From Streptomyces sp. NBC_01707 (lineage in GTDB: Bacteria > Actinomycetota > Actinomycetes > Streptomycetales > Streptomycetaceae), in NCBI RefSeq assembly GCF_041438805.1, contig NZ_CP109190.1, forward strand, positions 2,914,001 to 2,978,000: a stretch of 64,000 nt of DNA, written 5' to 3'. The notes beneath the pieces were generated by a model. It saw only the letters and a program-made list of their open reading frames with translations, searched no databases and had not been told where the DNA came from. Shown piece by piece: positions 34,577 to 43,348 of this stretch (its first letter is position 1; each line of letters starts with the position of its first letter). The translations under genes and the position numbers were made by a program.

Positions 34577-35160
34577 CACGGGTTCACCTCGAAGGCGCGG
34601 ACACGCTTGGACTGGTCCGGGTCGGCCATCGCGGCCTGGATCTCGGCCGGGCGGCCGTTCTCGATGAAGTGGTCGACCTTGACCTCGATGAAGAGGGCCT
34701 CGGCGCGGACCGCGACGGGCCCGTCCGGGCCGCCGATCCGGCCGGTCGCACAGGAGTAGATCTTCCGGCCGTGCACGGCGGTGATCTCGGCGTCCAGGTG
34801 CAGCACGGTGCCCACCGGCACCGGACGCACGAAGTCGGTCTCCAGCCGTCCGGTCACCGCGATCACCCGCAACAGCCAGTTCAGCGAGCCGAGCGTCTCG
34901 TCCAGCGCGGTGGCCAGTACGCCGCCGTGCGCCAGCCCCGGAGCACCCTGGTGGGCGGGCTTCACGGTGAACTCGGCGGTGACACTCACACCCTCGCCGG
35001 CCCGCGCCTGGAGATGCAGACCGTGGGCCTGCCCCCCGCCACAACCGAAACAGTGTTCGTAGTGCGAACCGAGGAGCTCGCCGGGGGCCGGGGCGTCGGG
35101 GTGCCGGACCGGTTTCACCGCGCCGGCCGGTGGCTTCAGAGCCGCAGATGTTCCACTCAC
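34576..35160 (-). CDS. PaaI-family hotdog-fold thioesterase
   Basis: A 194-aa protein with a hotdog fold. HQGAPGLAHGGVLATALDET carries the HGG motif and the catalytic acid of PaaI/DUF4442-type thioesterases, and LETDFVRPVPVGTVLHLDAEI is the second half of the fold. It would hydrolyse an acyl- or aryl-CoA; the substrate is unknown. An N-terminal CFGCGG motif may bind metal. GTG at 35160 is chosen as start. It is translationally coupled to dut (TGATG). Confidence 0.8.
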   Translation of the reverse strand: MSGTSAALKPPAGAVKPVRHPDAPAPGELLGSHYEHCFGCGGGQAHGLHLQARAGEGVSVTAEFTVKPAHQGAPGLAHGGVLATALDETLGSLNWLLRVIAVTGRLETDFVRPVPVGTVLHLDAEITAVHGRKIYSCATGRIGGPDGPVAVRAEALFIEVKVDHFIENGRPAEIQAAMADPDQSKRVRAFEVNP

Positions 35161-35218
35161 AGGCGCAGACCTTACCCGCGCGGGTACCCGCAGGTCGCGC
35201 CGTGCCAAGCTTGGGTTC

Positions 35219-35674
35219 ATGCAGCCTTCCACCCCGCCTTTCGACGAACGTCTGACCGCGCCCCGTTCGTGGTGGCTCATCGCCTTCCTGATCGGCGTCG
35301 CCTGCGCCCTGATGCTGCTGCCGCTCGGCACCCTGCCGCTGCTGGCCGGCCTGGTCGGCGGCACGGCCCTGGCCTCGCTCGCGGTCAGCTCGTACGGCTC
35401 CGCCCGGATCCGGGTGGTGGCGGGCGCCCTGGTCGCGGGCGACGCCCGGATCCCGGTTTCGGCCCTCGGCGCGGCCGAGGCGCTGGACGCCGAGGAGGCG
35501 CGCGCGTGGCGCTCGTACAAGGCGGACACCCGGGCGTTCATGCTGCTGCGCAGCTACATCCCCACGGCGGTGCGGGTGGAGGTCACGGACCCGCAGGACC
35601 CGACCCCGTACGTCTATCTGTCCACCCGGGAGCCGCAGGCCCTGGTGGCGGCGCTCACGGCGGTACGGGCGTAG
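35219..35674 (+). CDS. DUF3093 family membrane protein
   Basis: A 151-aa protein with two adjacent N-terminal transmembrane helices (about residues 18-60, separated by a short GTLP turn) and a cytosolic domain containing RIRVVAGALVAGDARIPVS and YVYLSTREPQALVAAL, typical of DUF3093. Function unknown. It is transcribed divergently from the thioesterase-dut-DUF3710 operon, which starts 58 bp away. The G+C-rich sequence after its stop can fold but gives no clean terminator. Confidence 0.78.
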   Translation: MQPSTPPFDERLTAPRSWWLIAFLIGVACALMLLPLGTLPLLAGLVGGTALASLAVSSYGSARIRVVAGALVAGDARIPVSALGAAEALDAEEARAWRSYKADTRAFMLLRSYIPTAVRVEVTDPQDPTPYVYLSTREPQALVAALTAVRA

Positions 35675-35716
35675 GACGCGCGGCCGGCGGCGGCCGCCGG
35701 GGCGGCGCGGGAGGGG

Positions 35717-36712
35717 TCAGCCCTCGATCTCCTTCGGGAGGTCCTTGTGCAGCTTCCGGGGCCGCTCCAGCGGCGGCTGCTCCGGGAGCCGGTCCCAGGG
35801 GACCTGGCCCTTGCGCAGGTCCGTCCTGATCTTCTCGGCGAGCTTCTTCGTGTCGCGGCGGTTCATCATCGCGCCGACGGCGGCGCCGACCATGAACGGA
35901 ATCAGGTTCGGCAGATCGCGCGCCATGCGCTTCATGATCTGCTGGCGCAGCTCCCGCTTCATCTGGCCGCCCAGCGCCGCATTGATCGTCGTGGGGTGTC
36001 GGGCGTCGATGCCGCGCTCCTCCGTCCAGGAGGTGAGGTACGCGGTGCTGCGCTGGGTGAGGCCGCCCGGCGGACGCTGACCGTAGACCTCGTGCAGTTC
36101 GGCCACGAGCTTCATCTCGATCGCGGCCACGCCGGTGATCTCCGCGGCCAGCTCGGCGAGCATGGCCGGCGGTACGGGCATCATGGCCGCCGCGCCGATA
36201 CCGGCGCCGACGGTCGCCGTGCCCTTGCTCGCGCCTGCGACGAGTTTGTCGGCGAGCTCCTCGGGACCGAGTCCCGGGAACTGCCTGCGCAGGGTGGCAA
36301 GGTCTCGCACAGGGACGCGGGGAGCCGTTTCGATGATCCGGTCGGCGATATGACCGATCGCCGCCCTGGTGCTCTCCCCGCCCTTGCGGACGCCCCGTTT
36401 CACTGATTGCAGACGGCCTGCCCCGGTCACGGGCTCCGTCCTGTCGACCTGCTGCTCGGCCCCATCGGCCGCGTCGACTGCTGGTGCTGCTACTCGTCCC
36501 GCTCGTGCCACCTCTGCCGCGATGGCGGCTTCCACTGCTTCGAGCGAGGCCCAGCGGCCCCGCTCGTCGTCAGACTCGCCCGGAGAGGGTGGCAGGGCGG
36601 ACCGCTCGGCAGGCGCTGCTACGCCTTCCACCGGGCCTGTACCGCCCTGATACGCCTCCGACGACCTCTTACGCCACAAGCGCCGCTTCCGGAACGGTGT
36701 GTCGCCTGCCAC
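35717..36712 (-). CDS. Conserved hypothetical protein, Gly/Ala-rich membrane-associated segment
   Basis: A 331-aa protein not assigned to a named family here. The first 110 residues are charged and low in structure. The core (about 115-300) has RVPVRDLATLRRQFPG, a GASKGTATVGAGIGAAAMMP glycine-rich hydrophobic stretch, AEITGVAAIEMKLVAELHEVYG, and IPFMVGAAVGAMMNRRDTKKL near the C terminus. Two weakly hydrophobic glycine-zipper-like segments suggest membrane association. It sits 12 nt downstream of the DUF4193 gene on the same strand. Confidence 0.65.
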   Translation of the reverse strand: MAGDTPFRKRRLWRKRSSEAYQGGTGPVEGVAAPAERSALPPSPGESDDERGRWASLEAVEAAIAAEVARAGRVAAPAVDAADGAEQQVDRTEPVTGAGRLQSVKRGVRKGGESTRAAIGHIADRIIETAPRVPVRDLATLRRQFPGLGPEELADKLVAGASKGTATVGAGIGAAAMMPVPPAMLAELAAEITGVAAIEMKLVAELHEVYGQRPPGGLTQRSTAYLTSWTEERGIDARHPTTINAALGGQMKRELRQQIMKRMARDLPNLIPFMVGAAVGAMMNRRDTKKLAEKIRTDLRKGQVPWDRLPEQPPLERPRKLHKDLPKEIEG

Positions 36713-36724
36713 GGCCGACCGAAC

Positions 36725-37021
36725 CTAGTCGCAGTCGCGGCAGATCGGCTGGCCGTTCTTCTCGCGAGCCAGCTGACTCCGGTGGTGCACGAGGAAGCAG
36801 CTCATGCACGTGAACTCATCGGCCTGCTTGGGCAGAACCCTTACAGCGAGCTCTTCGTTGGACAGGTCTGCGCCGGGCAGCTCCAGTCCCTCGGCCGCGT
36901 CGAACTCGTCGACGTCGACGGCGGACGCCGTCTTGTCGCTCCGGCGCGCCTTGAGCTCTTCAAGGCTGTCCTGGTCGACGTCGTCGTCGGTCTTGCGTGG
37001 GGTGTCGTAATCCGTTGCCAT
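36725..37021 (-). CDS. DUF4193 family zinc-ribbon protein
   Basis: A 98-aa acidic protein starting MATDYDTPRKTDDD and ending with a four-cysteine zinc-binding pattern (CMSC near 73-76 and CRDC at 94-97). VLPKQADEFTC is typical of DUF4193. The family is restricted to actinobacteria and lies beside cutRS in Streptomyces; its function is unknown, though the fold suggests protein or nucleic-acid contact. The ATG at 37021 is chosen over one three codons earlier because the family starts MATDYDxPR. Confidence 0.85.
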   Translation of the reverse strand: MATDYDTPRKTDDDVDQDSLEELKARRSDKTASAVDVDEFDAAEGLELPGADLSNEELAVRVLPKQADEFTCMSCFLVHHRSQLAREKNGQPICRDCD

Positions 37022-37427
37022 TTGTCGCACTCCCCCTCTGGGTGTCTGCGGTGTCTCAGCGCACGTAACGCGTGAGAGGCCGGACTTGTGCCCGACCCGA
37101 GGCGGAGATTTTGCCTCACATCAAGGTCTGTTACTCAATCGACACCCGAGCGGACCTCTCGAGAGCGATCGGCTTGGGTGGCGAAGGGGACCGTACACGG
37201 TCCGAACGCCGTGCTTCACGGGCGCCACCCCGTGTACTTCCCGTGATATCGACCCCCGAAAACCCCGACTTTTGCCGGATTTTTGGTGGGAGGCCTGATC
37301 ACGGAGCGTGGATGGTCCGAAATTCGCTCCTGTGATCGATCACACACGGCTCGTCCGGGCACGGGTCCCGAAAATTCCGCTCAAAGCGAACAGGGCGATC
37401 TGTGTGCGAATCGCTCGGACCAGCCTC
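37022..37427. promoter_or_regulatory. 406-bp gap between cutS and the DUF4193 gene, with a perfect palindrome
   Basis: No gene is supported here. It contains the DUF4193 promoter (minus strand). TGTGATCGATCACA at 37331-37344 is a perfect 14-bp palindrome resembling CRP/FNR-type half sites (TGTGA...TCACA, spacer 4 instead of 6). It lies 310 bp from the DUF4193 start and closer to the end of cutS, so its target is unclear. Confidence 0.5.
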
Positions 37428-38663
37428 TCAGACCGGCAGGGTGACGCGCATCACGAGACCACCACCCTCACGGGGCTCCGCGATGATACGGCCGCCGTGA
37501 GCGCGCGCCACGGATCGCGCGATCGACAGGCCGAGCCCGACCCCTTTGTCGCTGCCCGTTCGCTCCGTACGGAGCCGTCTGAAGGGCTCGAAGAGGTTGT
37601 CGATCTCGTACGCCGGCACCACCGGGCCGGTGTTCGAGACCACCAGCACCGCCTGACCCGGCTGCAGCTCGGTGGTGACCTCCACCCAGCCCGCCTCCGG
37701 GACGTTGTAGCGCACGGCGTTCTGCACGAGGTTCAGCGCGATCCGCTCCAGCAGCACACCGTTGCCCTGGACGACGGCGGGCACGATCTCCCCGCGGAAC
37801 TCCACGCCCTTCTCCTCGGCCTCGCCGCGCGTCTGGTCGAGCGCCCGGGAGGCGACCTCGGCCAGGTCGACCGGCTTGCGCTCGATGATCTGGTTGTCGC
37901 TCCGGGCGAGCAGCAGCAGGCCCTCGACCAGCTGCTCGCTGCGCTCGTTGGTGGCCAGCAGGGTCTTGCCGAGCTGCTGGAGCTCCGGCGGCGCCTGCGG
38001 GTCGGAGAGATGGACCTCCAGCAGCGTGCGATTGATCGCGAGCGGAGTGCGCAGTTCGTGCGAGGCGTTCCCGACGAACCGCTGCTGGGCGGTGAAGGCC
38101 CGTTCCAGCCGGTCGAGCATGTCGTCGAAGGTGTCGGCGAGCTCCTTGAGCTCGTCGTCCGGACCGTCCAGCTCGATGCGCCGGGACAGGTCCGTACCGG
38201 CGACCTGGCGGGCGGTCCTGGTGATCCGGCCCAGCGGGGAGAGCACCCGCCCCGCCATGGCGTAGCCGAAGGCGAAGGCGATGACGCTCAGGCCGACGAG
38301 GGCCAGCAGCGAGCGGTTCAGGAGCGTGTCGAGCGCCTGCTGCCGCTGATGGTTGACGCACGAGTTCATCGCTGCGTTGACAGCGCTCGGCGACGACCCC
38401 TCACCGGACAGGTTGCACACGTCGCTGGACACCTGGCCGCTCACGATCTTGAACGGCAGCTCGCTGCCCACGTGCAGGGCCTGGGCGGCCAGCATGTAGA
38501 TGATCGACAGCAGCAGGATGCCGGCGATCAGGAACATCCCGCCGTACAGGAGGGTGAGCCGTATCCGGATGGTCGGGCGCAGCCAGGGGTACGGGGGCTC
38601 CAGCTGTTTGGGGTCCCAGGTGGGCTTCGGGGGCGCCGTGGGCGGCGCCGGGGCGGCGGACAT
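37428..38663 (-). CDS. cutS: CutS, sensor histidine kinase of the CutRS system
   Basis: A 411-aa kinase: cytoplasmic Pro-rich head, TM1 (about 36-60), a short extracytoplasmic loop, TM2 (about 117-137), HAMP, H-box His202 in NASHELRTPL, N-box NLVQNAVRYN, then SNTGPVV and GVGLGLSIARSV. The extracytoplasmic loop holds two cysteines, Cys83 and Cys102, which could form a redox-sensitive disulfide. Sequence and partner match CutS of S. lividans/S. coelicolor, first linked to copper and later to envelope and secretion stress. It starts 6 nt after the cutR stop. Confidence 0.9.
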   Translation of the reverse strand: MSAAPAPPTAPPKPTWDPKQLEPPYPWLRPTIRIRLTLLYGGMFLIAGILLLSIIYMLAAQALHVGSELPFKIVSGQVSSDVCNLSGEGSSPSAVNAAMNSCVNHQRQQALDTLLNRSLLALVGLSVIAFAFGYAMAGRVLSPLGRITRTARQVAGTDLSRRIELDGPDDELKELADTFDDMLDRLERAFTAQQRFVGNASHELRTPLAINRTLLEVHLSDPQAPPELQQLGKTLLATNERSEQLVEGLLLLARSDNQIIERKPVDLAEVASRALDQTRGEAEEKGVEFRGEIVPAVVQGNGVLLERIALNLVQNAVRYNVPEAGWVEVTTELQPGQAVLVVSNTGPVVPAYEIDNLFEPFRRLRTERTGSDKGVGLGLSIARSVARAHGGRIIAEPREGGGLVMRVTLPV

Positions 38664-38669
38664 CGGCCG

Positions 38670-39323
38670 TCAGATCCGGTAGCCGGAGCCGGGCACGGTG
38701 ACGATCACCGGCGGCTCTCCGAGTTTGCGGCGCAGCGTCATGACCGTCACGCGAACGACGTTGGTGAACGGGTCGGTGTTCTCGTCCCAGGCCTTCTCCA
38801 GCAGCTGCTCGGCCGAGACGACCGCTCCCTCGCTGCGCATGAGCACCTCCAGTACGGCGAACTCCTTCGGCGCGAGCTGGATCTCGTGCTCGTCGCGGAA
38901 GACCTCGCGGCGGTTGGGGTCCAGCTTGATGCCGGCGCGCTCCAGGACGGGCGGCAGCGCGACCGTCGTACGGCGCCCGAGGGCCCGTACCCGCGCGGTC
39001 AGCTCGCTGAAGGCGAACGGCTTGGGCAGATAGTCGTCGGCGCCGAGCTCCAGACCCTCCACACGGTCGCTGACGTCCCCGGATGCGGTGAGCATGAGCA
39101 CCCGGGTCGGCATGCCCAGCTCGACGATGCGACGGCAGACGTCGTCGCCGTGCACCAGGGGGAGGTCCCGGTCCAGCACCACCACGTCGTAGTCGTTGAC
39201 CTCGATGCGCTCCAGGGCGGCCGCACCGTCGTACACGACGTCGACGGCCATGGCCTCCCGGCGCAGTCCGGTGGCCACCGCATCGGCGAGCAGCTGCTCG
39301 TCCTCCACGACGAGTACGCGCAC
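38670..39323 (-). CDS. cutR: CutR, OmpR-family response regulator
   Basis: A 217-aa regulator, the exact length of S. lividans CutR. The receiver has an EDE acidic pocket near the N terminus, Asp51 in VVLDRDLPL, and Lys in YLPKPFAF. The winged-helix domain includes LAPKEFAVLEVL and VVRVTVMTLRRKLGEP. The GTG at 39323 is supported by GGAAGGA 7 nt upstream. It is the first gene of the cutRS operon. Confidence 0.92.
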   Translation of the reverse strand: MRVLVVEDEQLLADAVATGLRREAMAVDVVYDGAAALERIEVNDYDVVVLDRDLPLVHGDDVCRRIVELGMPTRVLMLTASGDVSDRVEGLELGADDYLPKPFAFSELTARVRALGRRTTVALPPVLERAGIKLDPNRREVFRDEHEIQLAPKEFAVLEVLMRSEGAVVSAEQLLEKAWDENTDPFTNVVRVTVMTLRRKLGEPPVIVTVPGSGYRI

Positions 39324-39681
39324 GGCGCTGTCCTTCCTTTGAAACTTCAGAACGTCCGATCGAGCGCACGGACCGTGATCCGGGCCGCTCAGCAGCACTG
39401 TCTGTGCGGCACCATCCTGCCCGCAACGCGTATAAACCGGCGGTAAGGCGGCGCGGCACGACCTGCGGCTTCCGGGAATTCACCGGATTTCCGGGCCAGT
39501 TGAGGTTTCTCTGAGCCCGGGGCTGGGGAGGACGAATTCACACCCGCGATCACGCCATGTATGTGGCACTCCACGGCCGCTCCGTCCCCCGGAGAGTGCG
39601 TGATCACCCGCCCTACCGCCCTCGGCGGAGGGAAACCCGGGCACACCCCCGTGCCACCGACCCACGATGAGGGGGCGCACC
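39324..39681. promoter_or_regulatory. Divergent gap upstream of cutR and the 57-aa gene
   Basis: 358 bp without a gene. It holds the minus-strand promoter of cutRS and the plus-strand promoter of the small gene at 39682. Two GAATTCAC copies occur (39477 and 39534), about 57 bp apart. No clear -35/-10 pair or operator could be assigned. Confidence 0.4.
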
Positions 39682-39855
39682 ATGGACGCTTTCACCGCAG
39701 GTCTGCTGCAACGAATCAGGACGACTGAGTCCGACCTCACGCGTGCTCGTGAGACGGGCGACGACTTCCTCGCGGACGTCGAGCAGGGCGAACTGGACGA
39801 CCTGCACCGCCTGGCCGCCGAGCACGGCGTCGAAGTCGGCGCCACGGCCGTCTGA
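39682..39855 (+). CDS. Small acidic hypothetical protein (57 aa)
   Basis: Starts MDAFTAGLLQRIRTTESDL and continues as one or two acidic, probably helical segments (DDFLADVEQGELDDLHRLAAEHG). The ATG at 39682 has GAGGGGG just upstream; an in-frame ATG five codons earlier overlaps that site and is less likely. A very strong hairpin follows the stop. I know no function; the size and helix pattern would suit a small protein-binding factor. Confidence 0.65.
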   Translation: MDAFTAGLLQRIRTTESDLTRARETGDDFLADVEQGELDDLHRLAAEHGVEVGATAV

Positions 39856-39861
39856 GTCGTC

Positions 39862-39905
39862 GGCACAGGGCCCCGGCGCCGCTGGCGGCGCCGGGGCCCT
39901 GTGCC
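39862..39905. terminator. Very strong bidirectional hairpin terminator
   Basis: A perfect 21-bp inverted repeat, GGCACAGGGCCCCGGCGCCGC and its complement, with a minimal loop. It lies between the convergent 57-aa gene and the inositol monophosphatase gene. Confidence 0.85.
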
Positions 39906-39956
39906 GTCCGTGAACGTCCGCCACAGCCCGTACCAGGGGCTTTGTCGGCGGCGCCG

Positions 39957-40793
39957 TCAGTCGTGCCAGGCGCCCAGCTCCTCCAGCAGTGCCTGCAGCG
40001 GCTCGAAGACTCCCGGCGAGGCGGCCAGTGTCAGCTCGCCGTCGGCGGTCAGCCCGGGCCGCCCGCCGGTGCGGGCTCCCGCCTCCCGGGCGATCAGGTC
40101 GCCGGCCGCGAGGTCCCAGGGATGGAGGCCGCGCTCGTAGTAGCCGTCCAGCCGGCCGGCGGCGACGTCGCAGAGATCGATGGCGGCCGAGCCGCCACGC
40201 CGGATGTCGCGCAGCTTCGGGATCAGATGCTGGACAACATCCGCCTGATGCCTGCGGACGTCGGTGACGTAGTTGAAGCCGGTGGAGACCAGCGCCTGAT
40301 CGAGCGGCGGTGCGGGACGGCTGCGCAGCGCGGCACCCTCCCCGTACGCCCCGCCGTTTGCGTACGCACCGCCGCCGAGGACCGCGAAGTACGTCTCGCC
40401 GCGCATCGGGGCCTCCACCACGCCCACGACCCGCTCGCCGTCCCGCTCGGCGGCGATGGAGACGGCCCATGTCGGCAGTCCGTAGAGGTAGTTCACCGTG
40501 CCGTCGAGCGGGTCGATGACCCAGCGGATGCCGCTGCTGCCCGCGGAGCTGGAGCCCTCCTCGCCGAGGAAGCCGTCCTGGGGACGGTGCTCGGCGAGGA
40601 AGCCGGTGATCAGCTTCTCGGCCGCGATGTCCATCTCGGTGACGACATCGATGGGGCTCGACTTCGTCGCGGCCACACCCAGATCGGCAGGGCGGCCGTC
40701 GCGCAGCAGCGCACCGGCGCGCCGGGCGGCCTCCCGTGCGAGGCCGAGCAGTTCGGACAGGACGGGGTCGGTCACAGAGGACACAGGGGTCAC
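39957..40793 (-). CDS. Inositol monophosphatase family protein
   Basis: A 278-aa Mg2+-dependent phosphatase with GEE (77-79), the metal-binding motif WVIDPLDGTVNY (91-102) and the C-terminal WDLAAGDLIAREAGA. It would dephosphorylate inositol-1-phosphate or related sugar phosphates, for mycothiol and phosphatidylinositol precursors. It lies 15 nt downstream of the ferrochelatase gene on the same strand. SuhB-like proteins share these motifs, so the physiological substrate is not certain. Confidence 0.88.
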   Translation of the reverse strand: MTPVSSVTDPVLSELLGLAREAARRAGALLRDGRPADLGVAATKSSPIDVVTEMDIAAEKLITGFLAEHRPQDGFLGEEGSSSAGSSGIRWVIDPLDGTVNYLYGLPTWAVSIAAERDGERVVGVVEAPMRGETYFAVLGGGAYANGGAYGEGAALRSRPAPPLDQALVSTGFNYVTDVRRHQADVVQHLIPKLRDIRRGGSAAIDLCDVAAGRLDGYYERGLHPWDLAAGDLIAREAGARTGGRPGLTADGELTLAASPGVFEPLQALLEELGAWHD

Positions 40794-40808
40794 AGCGGTA
40801 CAGCGCTC

Positions 40809-41936
40809 CTAGGCGTAGGGACTGTCGGCGCCCGCGGCGGCGGGCTTGAGGGCACGCGCCGGGCAGCAGCCGACGGGACAGAGGTCGTGGCTCGGGCCGA
40901 GCGCCCCGAGCGCGCACCGGTCCACCGGGCGTCCCTGCTCGGTGGCGGCGCGCTCCAGCACCAGCTCGCGCACGGCCGCGGCGAACCGCGGGTCGGCGCC
41001 GACCGTCGCGGACCGGCGGACCGGCAGGCCTAGCTCGGCGGCCTTCGCGGTGGCCTCGGTGTCGAGGTCGTACAGGACTTCCATGTGGTCCGAGACGAAG
41101 CCGATGGGGGCCATCACGACCGCGGGCACGCCCTCCCCGTGGAGCGTCTCCAGGTGGTCGCAGATGTCGGGCTCCAGCCACGGGATGTGCGGGGCACCGC
41201 TGCGCGACTGGTAGACGAGCCGCCACGGGTGGTCGGTGCCGGTCTCCTCGCGGACCGCGGCGACGATCAGCTGTGCGACGTCGAGATGCTCGGCCACATA
41301 GGCGCCACCGTCGCCGTGCGTCTCCTCGGGGCCGGAGGTGTCCGCGGCGGAGGTGGGGATGGAGTGCGTGGTGAAGGCGAGGTGGGCCCCGGCCCTGACG
41401 TCCTCGGGAAGATCGGCCAGCGACTTCAGGACGCCGTCCACCATGGGCCGTACGAAGCCGGGGTGGTTGAAGTAGTGCCGGAGCTTGTCGACGCGTGGCA
41501 CCGGCAGCCCTTCGGCCTCCAGGGCGGCCAGCGACTCGGCGAGGTTCTCGCGGTACTGACGGCATCCGGAGTACGAGGCGTAGGCGCTGGTGGCGAGGAC
41601 CGCGATACGGCGGTGCCCGTCCGCGACCATCTCGCGCAGGGTGTCGGTGAGGTACGGGGCCCAGTTCCGGTTGCCCCAGTACACCGGCAGATCGAGTCCG
41701 TGTTCCGCGAAGTCCTTGCGCAGGGCGTCCAGCAGGGCCCTGTTCTGCGCGTTGATCGGGCTGACGCCGCCGAACAGGAAGTAGTGCTTGCCGACCTCCT
41801 TGAGCCGCTCCTCGGGGATGCCGCGGCCGCGCGTCACGTTCGCCAGGAACGGGACCACGTCGTCCGGACCCTCGGGTCCGCCGAAGGAGAGCAGCAGCAG
41901 GGCGTCGTAGGGAGCGGGAGCGCACAGATCGGACAT
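40809..41936 (-). CDS. hemH: Ferrochelatase (actinobacterial coproporphyrin type)
   Basis: A 375-aa enzyme inserting Fe2+ into a porphyrin, in actinobacteria coproporphyrin III. Visible signatures are [44 protein letters not shown] with the catalytic His, [16 protein letters not shown] and [17 protein letters not shown]. Four C-terminal cysteines (341, 353, 357, 358 in LCPVGCC) match the [2Fe-2S] ligands known in actinobacterial ferrochelatases. The start [20 protein letters not shown] gives the family N terminus; longer frames upstream are rejected. Confidence 0.93.
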   Translation of the reverse strand: MSDLCAPAPYDALLLLSFGGPEGPDDVVPFLANVTRGRGIPEERLKEVGKHYFLFGGVSPINAQNRALLDALRKDFAEHGLDLPVYWGNRNWAPYLTDTLREMVADGHRRIAVLATSAYASYSGCRQYRENLAESLAALEAEGLPVPRVDKLRHYFNHPGFVRPMVDGVLKSLADLPEDVRAGAHLAFTTHSIPTSAADTSGPEETHGDGGAYVAEHLDVAQLIVAAVREETGTDHPWRLVYQSRSGAPHIPWLEPDICDHLETLHGEGVPAVVMAPIGFVSDHMEVLYDLDTEATAKAAELGLPVRRSATVGADPRFAAAVRELVLERAATEQGRPVDRCALGALGPSHDLCPVGCCPARALKPAAAGADSPYA

Positions 41937-42070
41937 GGGAACGATCCTGCCACCCGCCTGTGACAGCGCGTCGACCGACGTCCACCGGCGCGCCCGTCGG
42001 GCACCTGCCGCGGTCTCCTGCGCAGTTGGCCGCCCGTAAGCTGTAGCAGCCACCTTCACGCATTACACCC

Positions 42071-43348
42071 GTGCATGACCTCGCTGTACCGGAGCCCCGC
42101 TTGCCCAGTCCCTACCGTGCGATATTCGCCGCCCCCGGCACCAAGGGGTTCTCGGCGGCCGGCTTCTTCGGCCGGATGCCGCTGTCCATGATGGGCATCG
42201 GCGTGGTGACCATGGTGTCCCAGATCACCGGCCGATACGGGCTCGCGGGCGCGCTCTCCGCGACGCTGGCCATGTCGGCCGCGGTGCTCGGTCCCCAGGT
42301 GTCCCGGCTCGTCGACCGGCACGGGCAGCGGCGCGTCCTGCGTCCGGTCACCCTGGTCGCGATCGCGGCGGTGGCCGGTCTTCTGATCTGTGCACAGCAG
42401 CGGCTGCCGGACTGGACGCTGTTCGTCTTCGCCGCGGGCGCCGGCTGCGTCCCCAGCGTGGGTGCGATGACCCGGGCCCGCTGGGCGGAGATCTACCACG
42501 GTTCGCCGCAGCAGCTGCACACCGCGTACTCGTGGGAGTCGATCGTCGACGAGGTGTGCTTCATCTTCGGGCCGATCGTCTCGATCGGCCTGTCCACCGC
42601 CTGGTTCCCCGAGGCAGGTCCGCTGCTGGCCGCCGGATTCCTGATCGTCGGCGTCTTCTGGCTGACCGCCCAGCGTGCCACGGAGCCGGTGCCGCACCCG
42701 CGCGAGCAGCACAGCAGTGGCTCGGCGCTGCGCTCCCGCGGTCTTCAGGTGCTCGTGGCCACCTTCGTGGCGACCGGCGCGATCTTCGGGGCGGTCGATG
42801 TGGTGACGGTGGCGTTCGCCGAGGAACACGGCCACAAGGCCGCGGCGAGCCTGGTGCTGGCCGTGTACGCACTGGGGTCCTGTCTGGCCGGAGCCGTCTT
42901 CGGGCTGCTGAGCCTCAAGGGAAAACCGGCCACCAGGTGGCTGGTGGGCGTGTGCGCGATGGCCGTGAGTATGATCCCCCTCCAACTGGCCGGGAACCTG
43001 CCGTTTCTGGCCGTGGCGCTCTTTGTCGCGGGCCTCGCCATCGCACCGACGATGGTGACCACCATGGCCCTCGTCGAGCAGCACGTACCACGCGCCAAAC
43101 TGACCGAGGGCATGACCTGGACCGGTACCGGGCTCGCCGTCGGTGTGGCGCTCGGCTCCTCGGCCGCAGGCTGGGTGGTCGACGCGTCCGGGGCTGCGGC
43201 GGGGTACGCGGTGCCCGTCGTGGCGGGAGCGCTCGCGGCCGCGGTGGCGTTCCTGGGGTATCGCCGGCTGGCCGAGCCGGTTCCTACGGGGAGGCGCGGG
43301 GAAGATGACCGACACCTACGCACGGACGACGACGAGCGCGTGGCGTAA
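42071..43348 (+). CDS. MFS transporter (12-TMS)
   Basis: A 425-aa integral membrane protein with about 12 hydrophobic spans and the MFS loop VDRHGQRRVLRP after TM2. The repeat-half loop and RHLRTDDDERVA tail are cytosolic. Substrate unknown. The GTG at 42071 gives the longest product; a TTG at 42101 (PSPYRAIFAAPGTKGFS) is a plausible alternative start because the family usually begins there. Its last 44 nt overlap the FAD-oxidase gene in another frame, so the two are probably translationally linked. Confidence 0.82.
   Translation: MHDLAVPEPRLPSPYRAIFAAPGTKGFSAAGFFGRMPLSMMGIGVVTMVSQITGRYGLAGALSATLAMSAAVLGPQVSRLVDRHGQRRVLRPVTLVAIAAVAGLLICAQQRLPDWTLFVFAAGAGCVPSVGAMTRARWAEIYHGSPQQLHTAYSWESIVDEVCFIFGPIVSIGLSTAWFPEAGPLLAAGFLIVGVFWLTAQRATEPVPHPREQHSSGSALRSRGLQVLVATFVATGAIFGAVDVVTVAFAEEHGHKAAASLVLAVYALGSCLAGAVFGLLSLKGKPATRWLVGVCAMAVSMIPLQLAGNLPFLAVALFVAGLAIAPTMVTTMALVEQHVPRAKLTEGMTWTGTGLAVGVALGSSAAGWVVDASGAAAGYAVPVVAGALAAAVAFLGYRRLAEPVPTGRRGEDDRHLRTDDDERVA

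Noticed and set aside
35684..35703. Palindromic CCGGCGGC/GCCGCCGG run as terminator after the DUF3093 gene
   Set aside because: The stem is a simple G+C repeat with several alternative pairings and no loop; not distinguishable from base composition.
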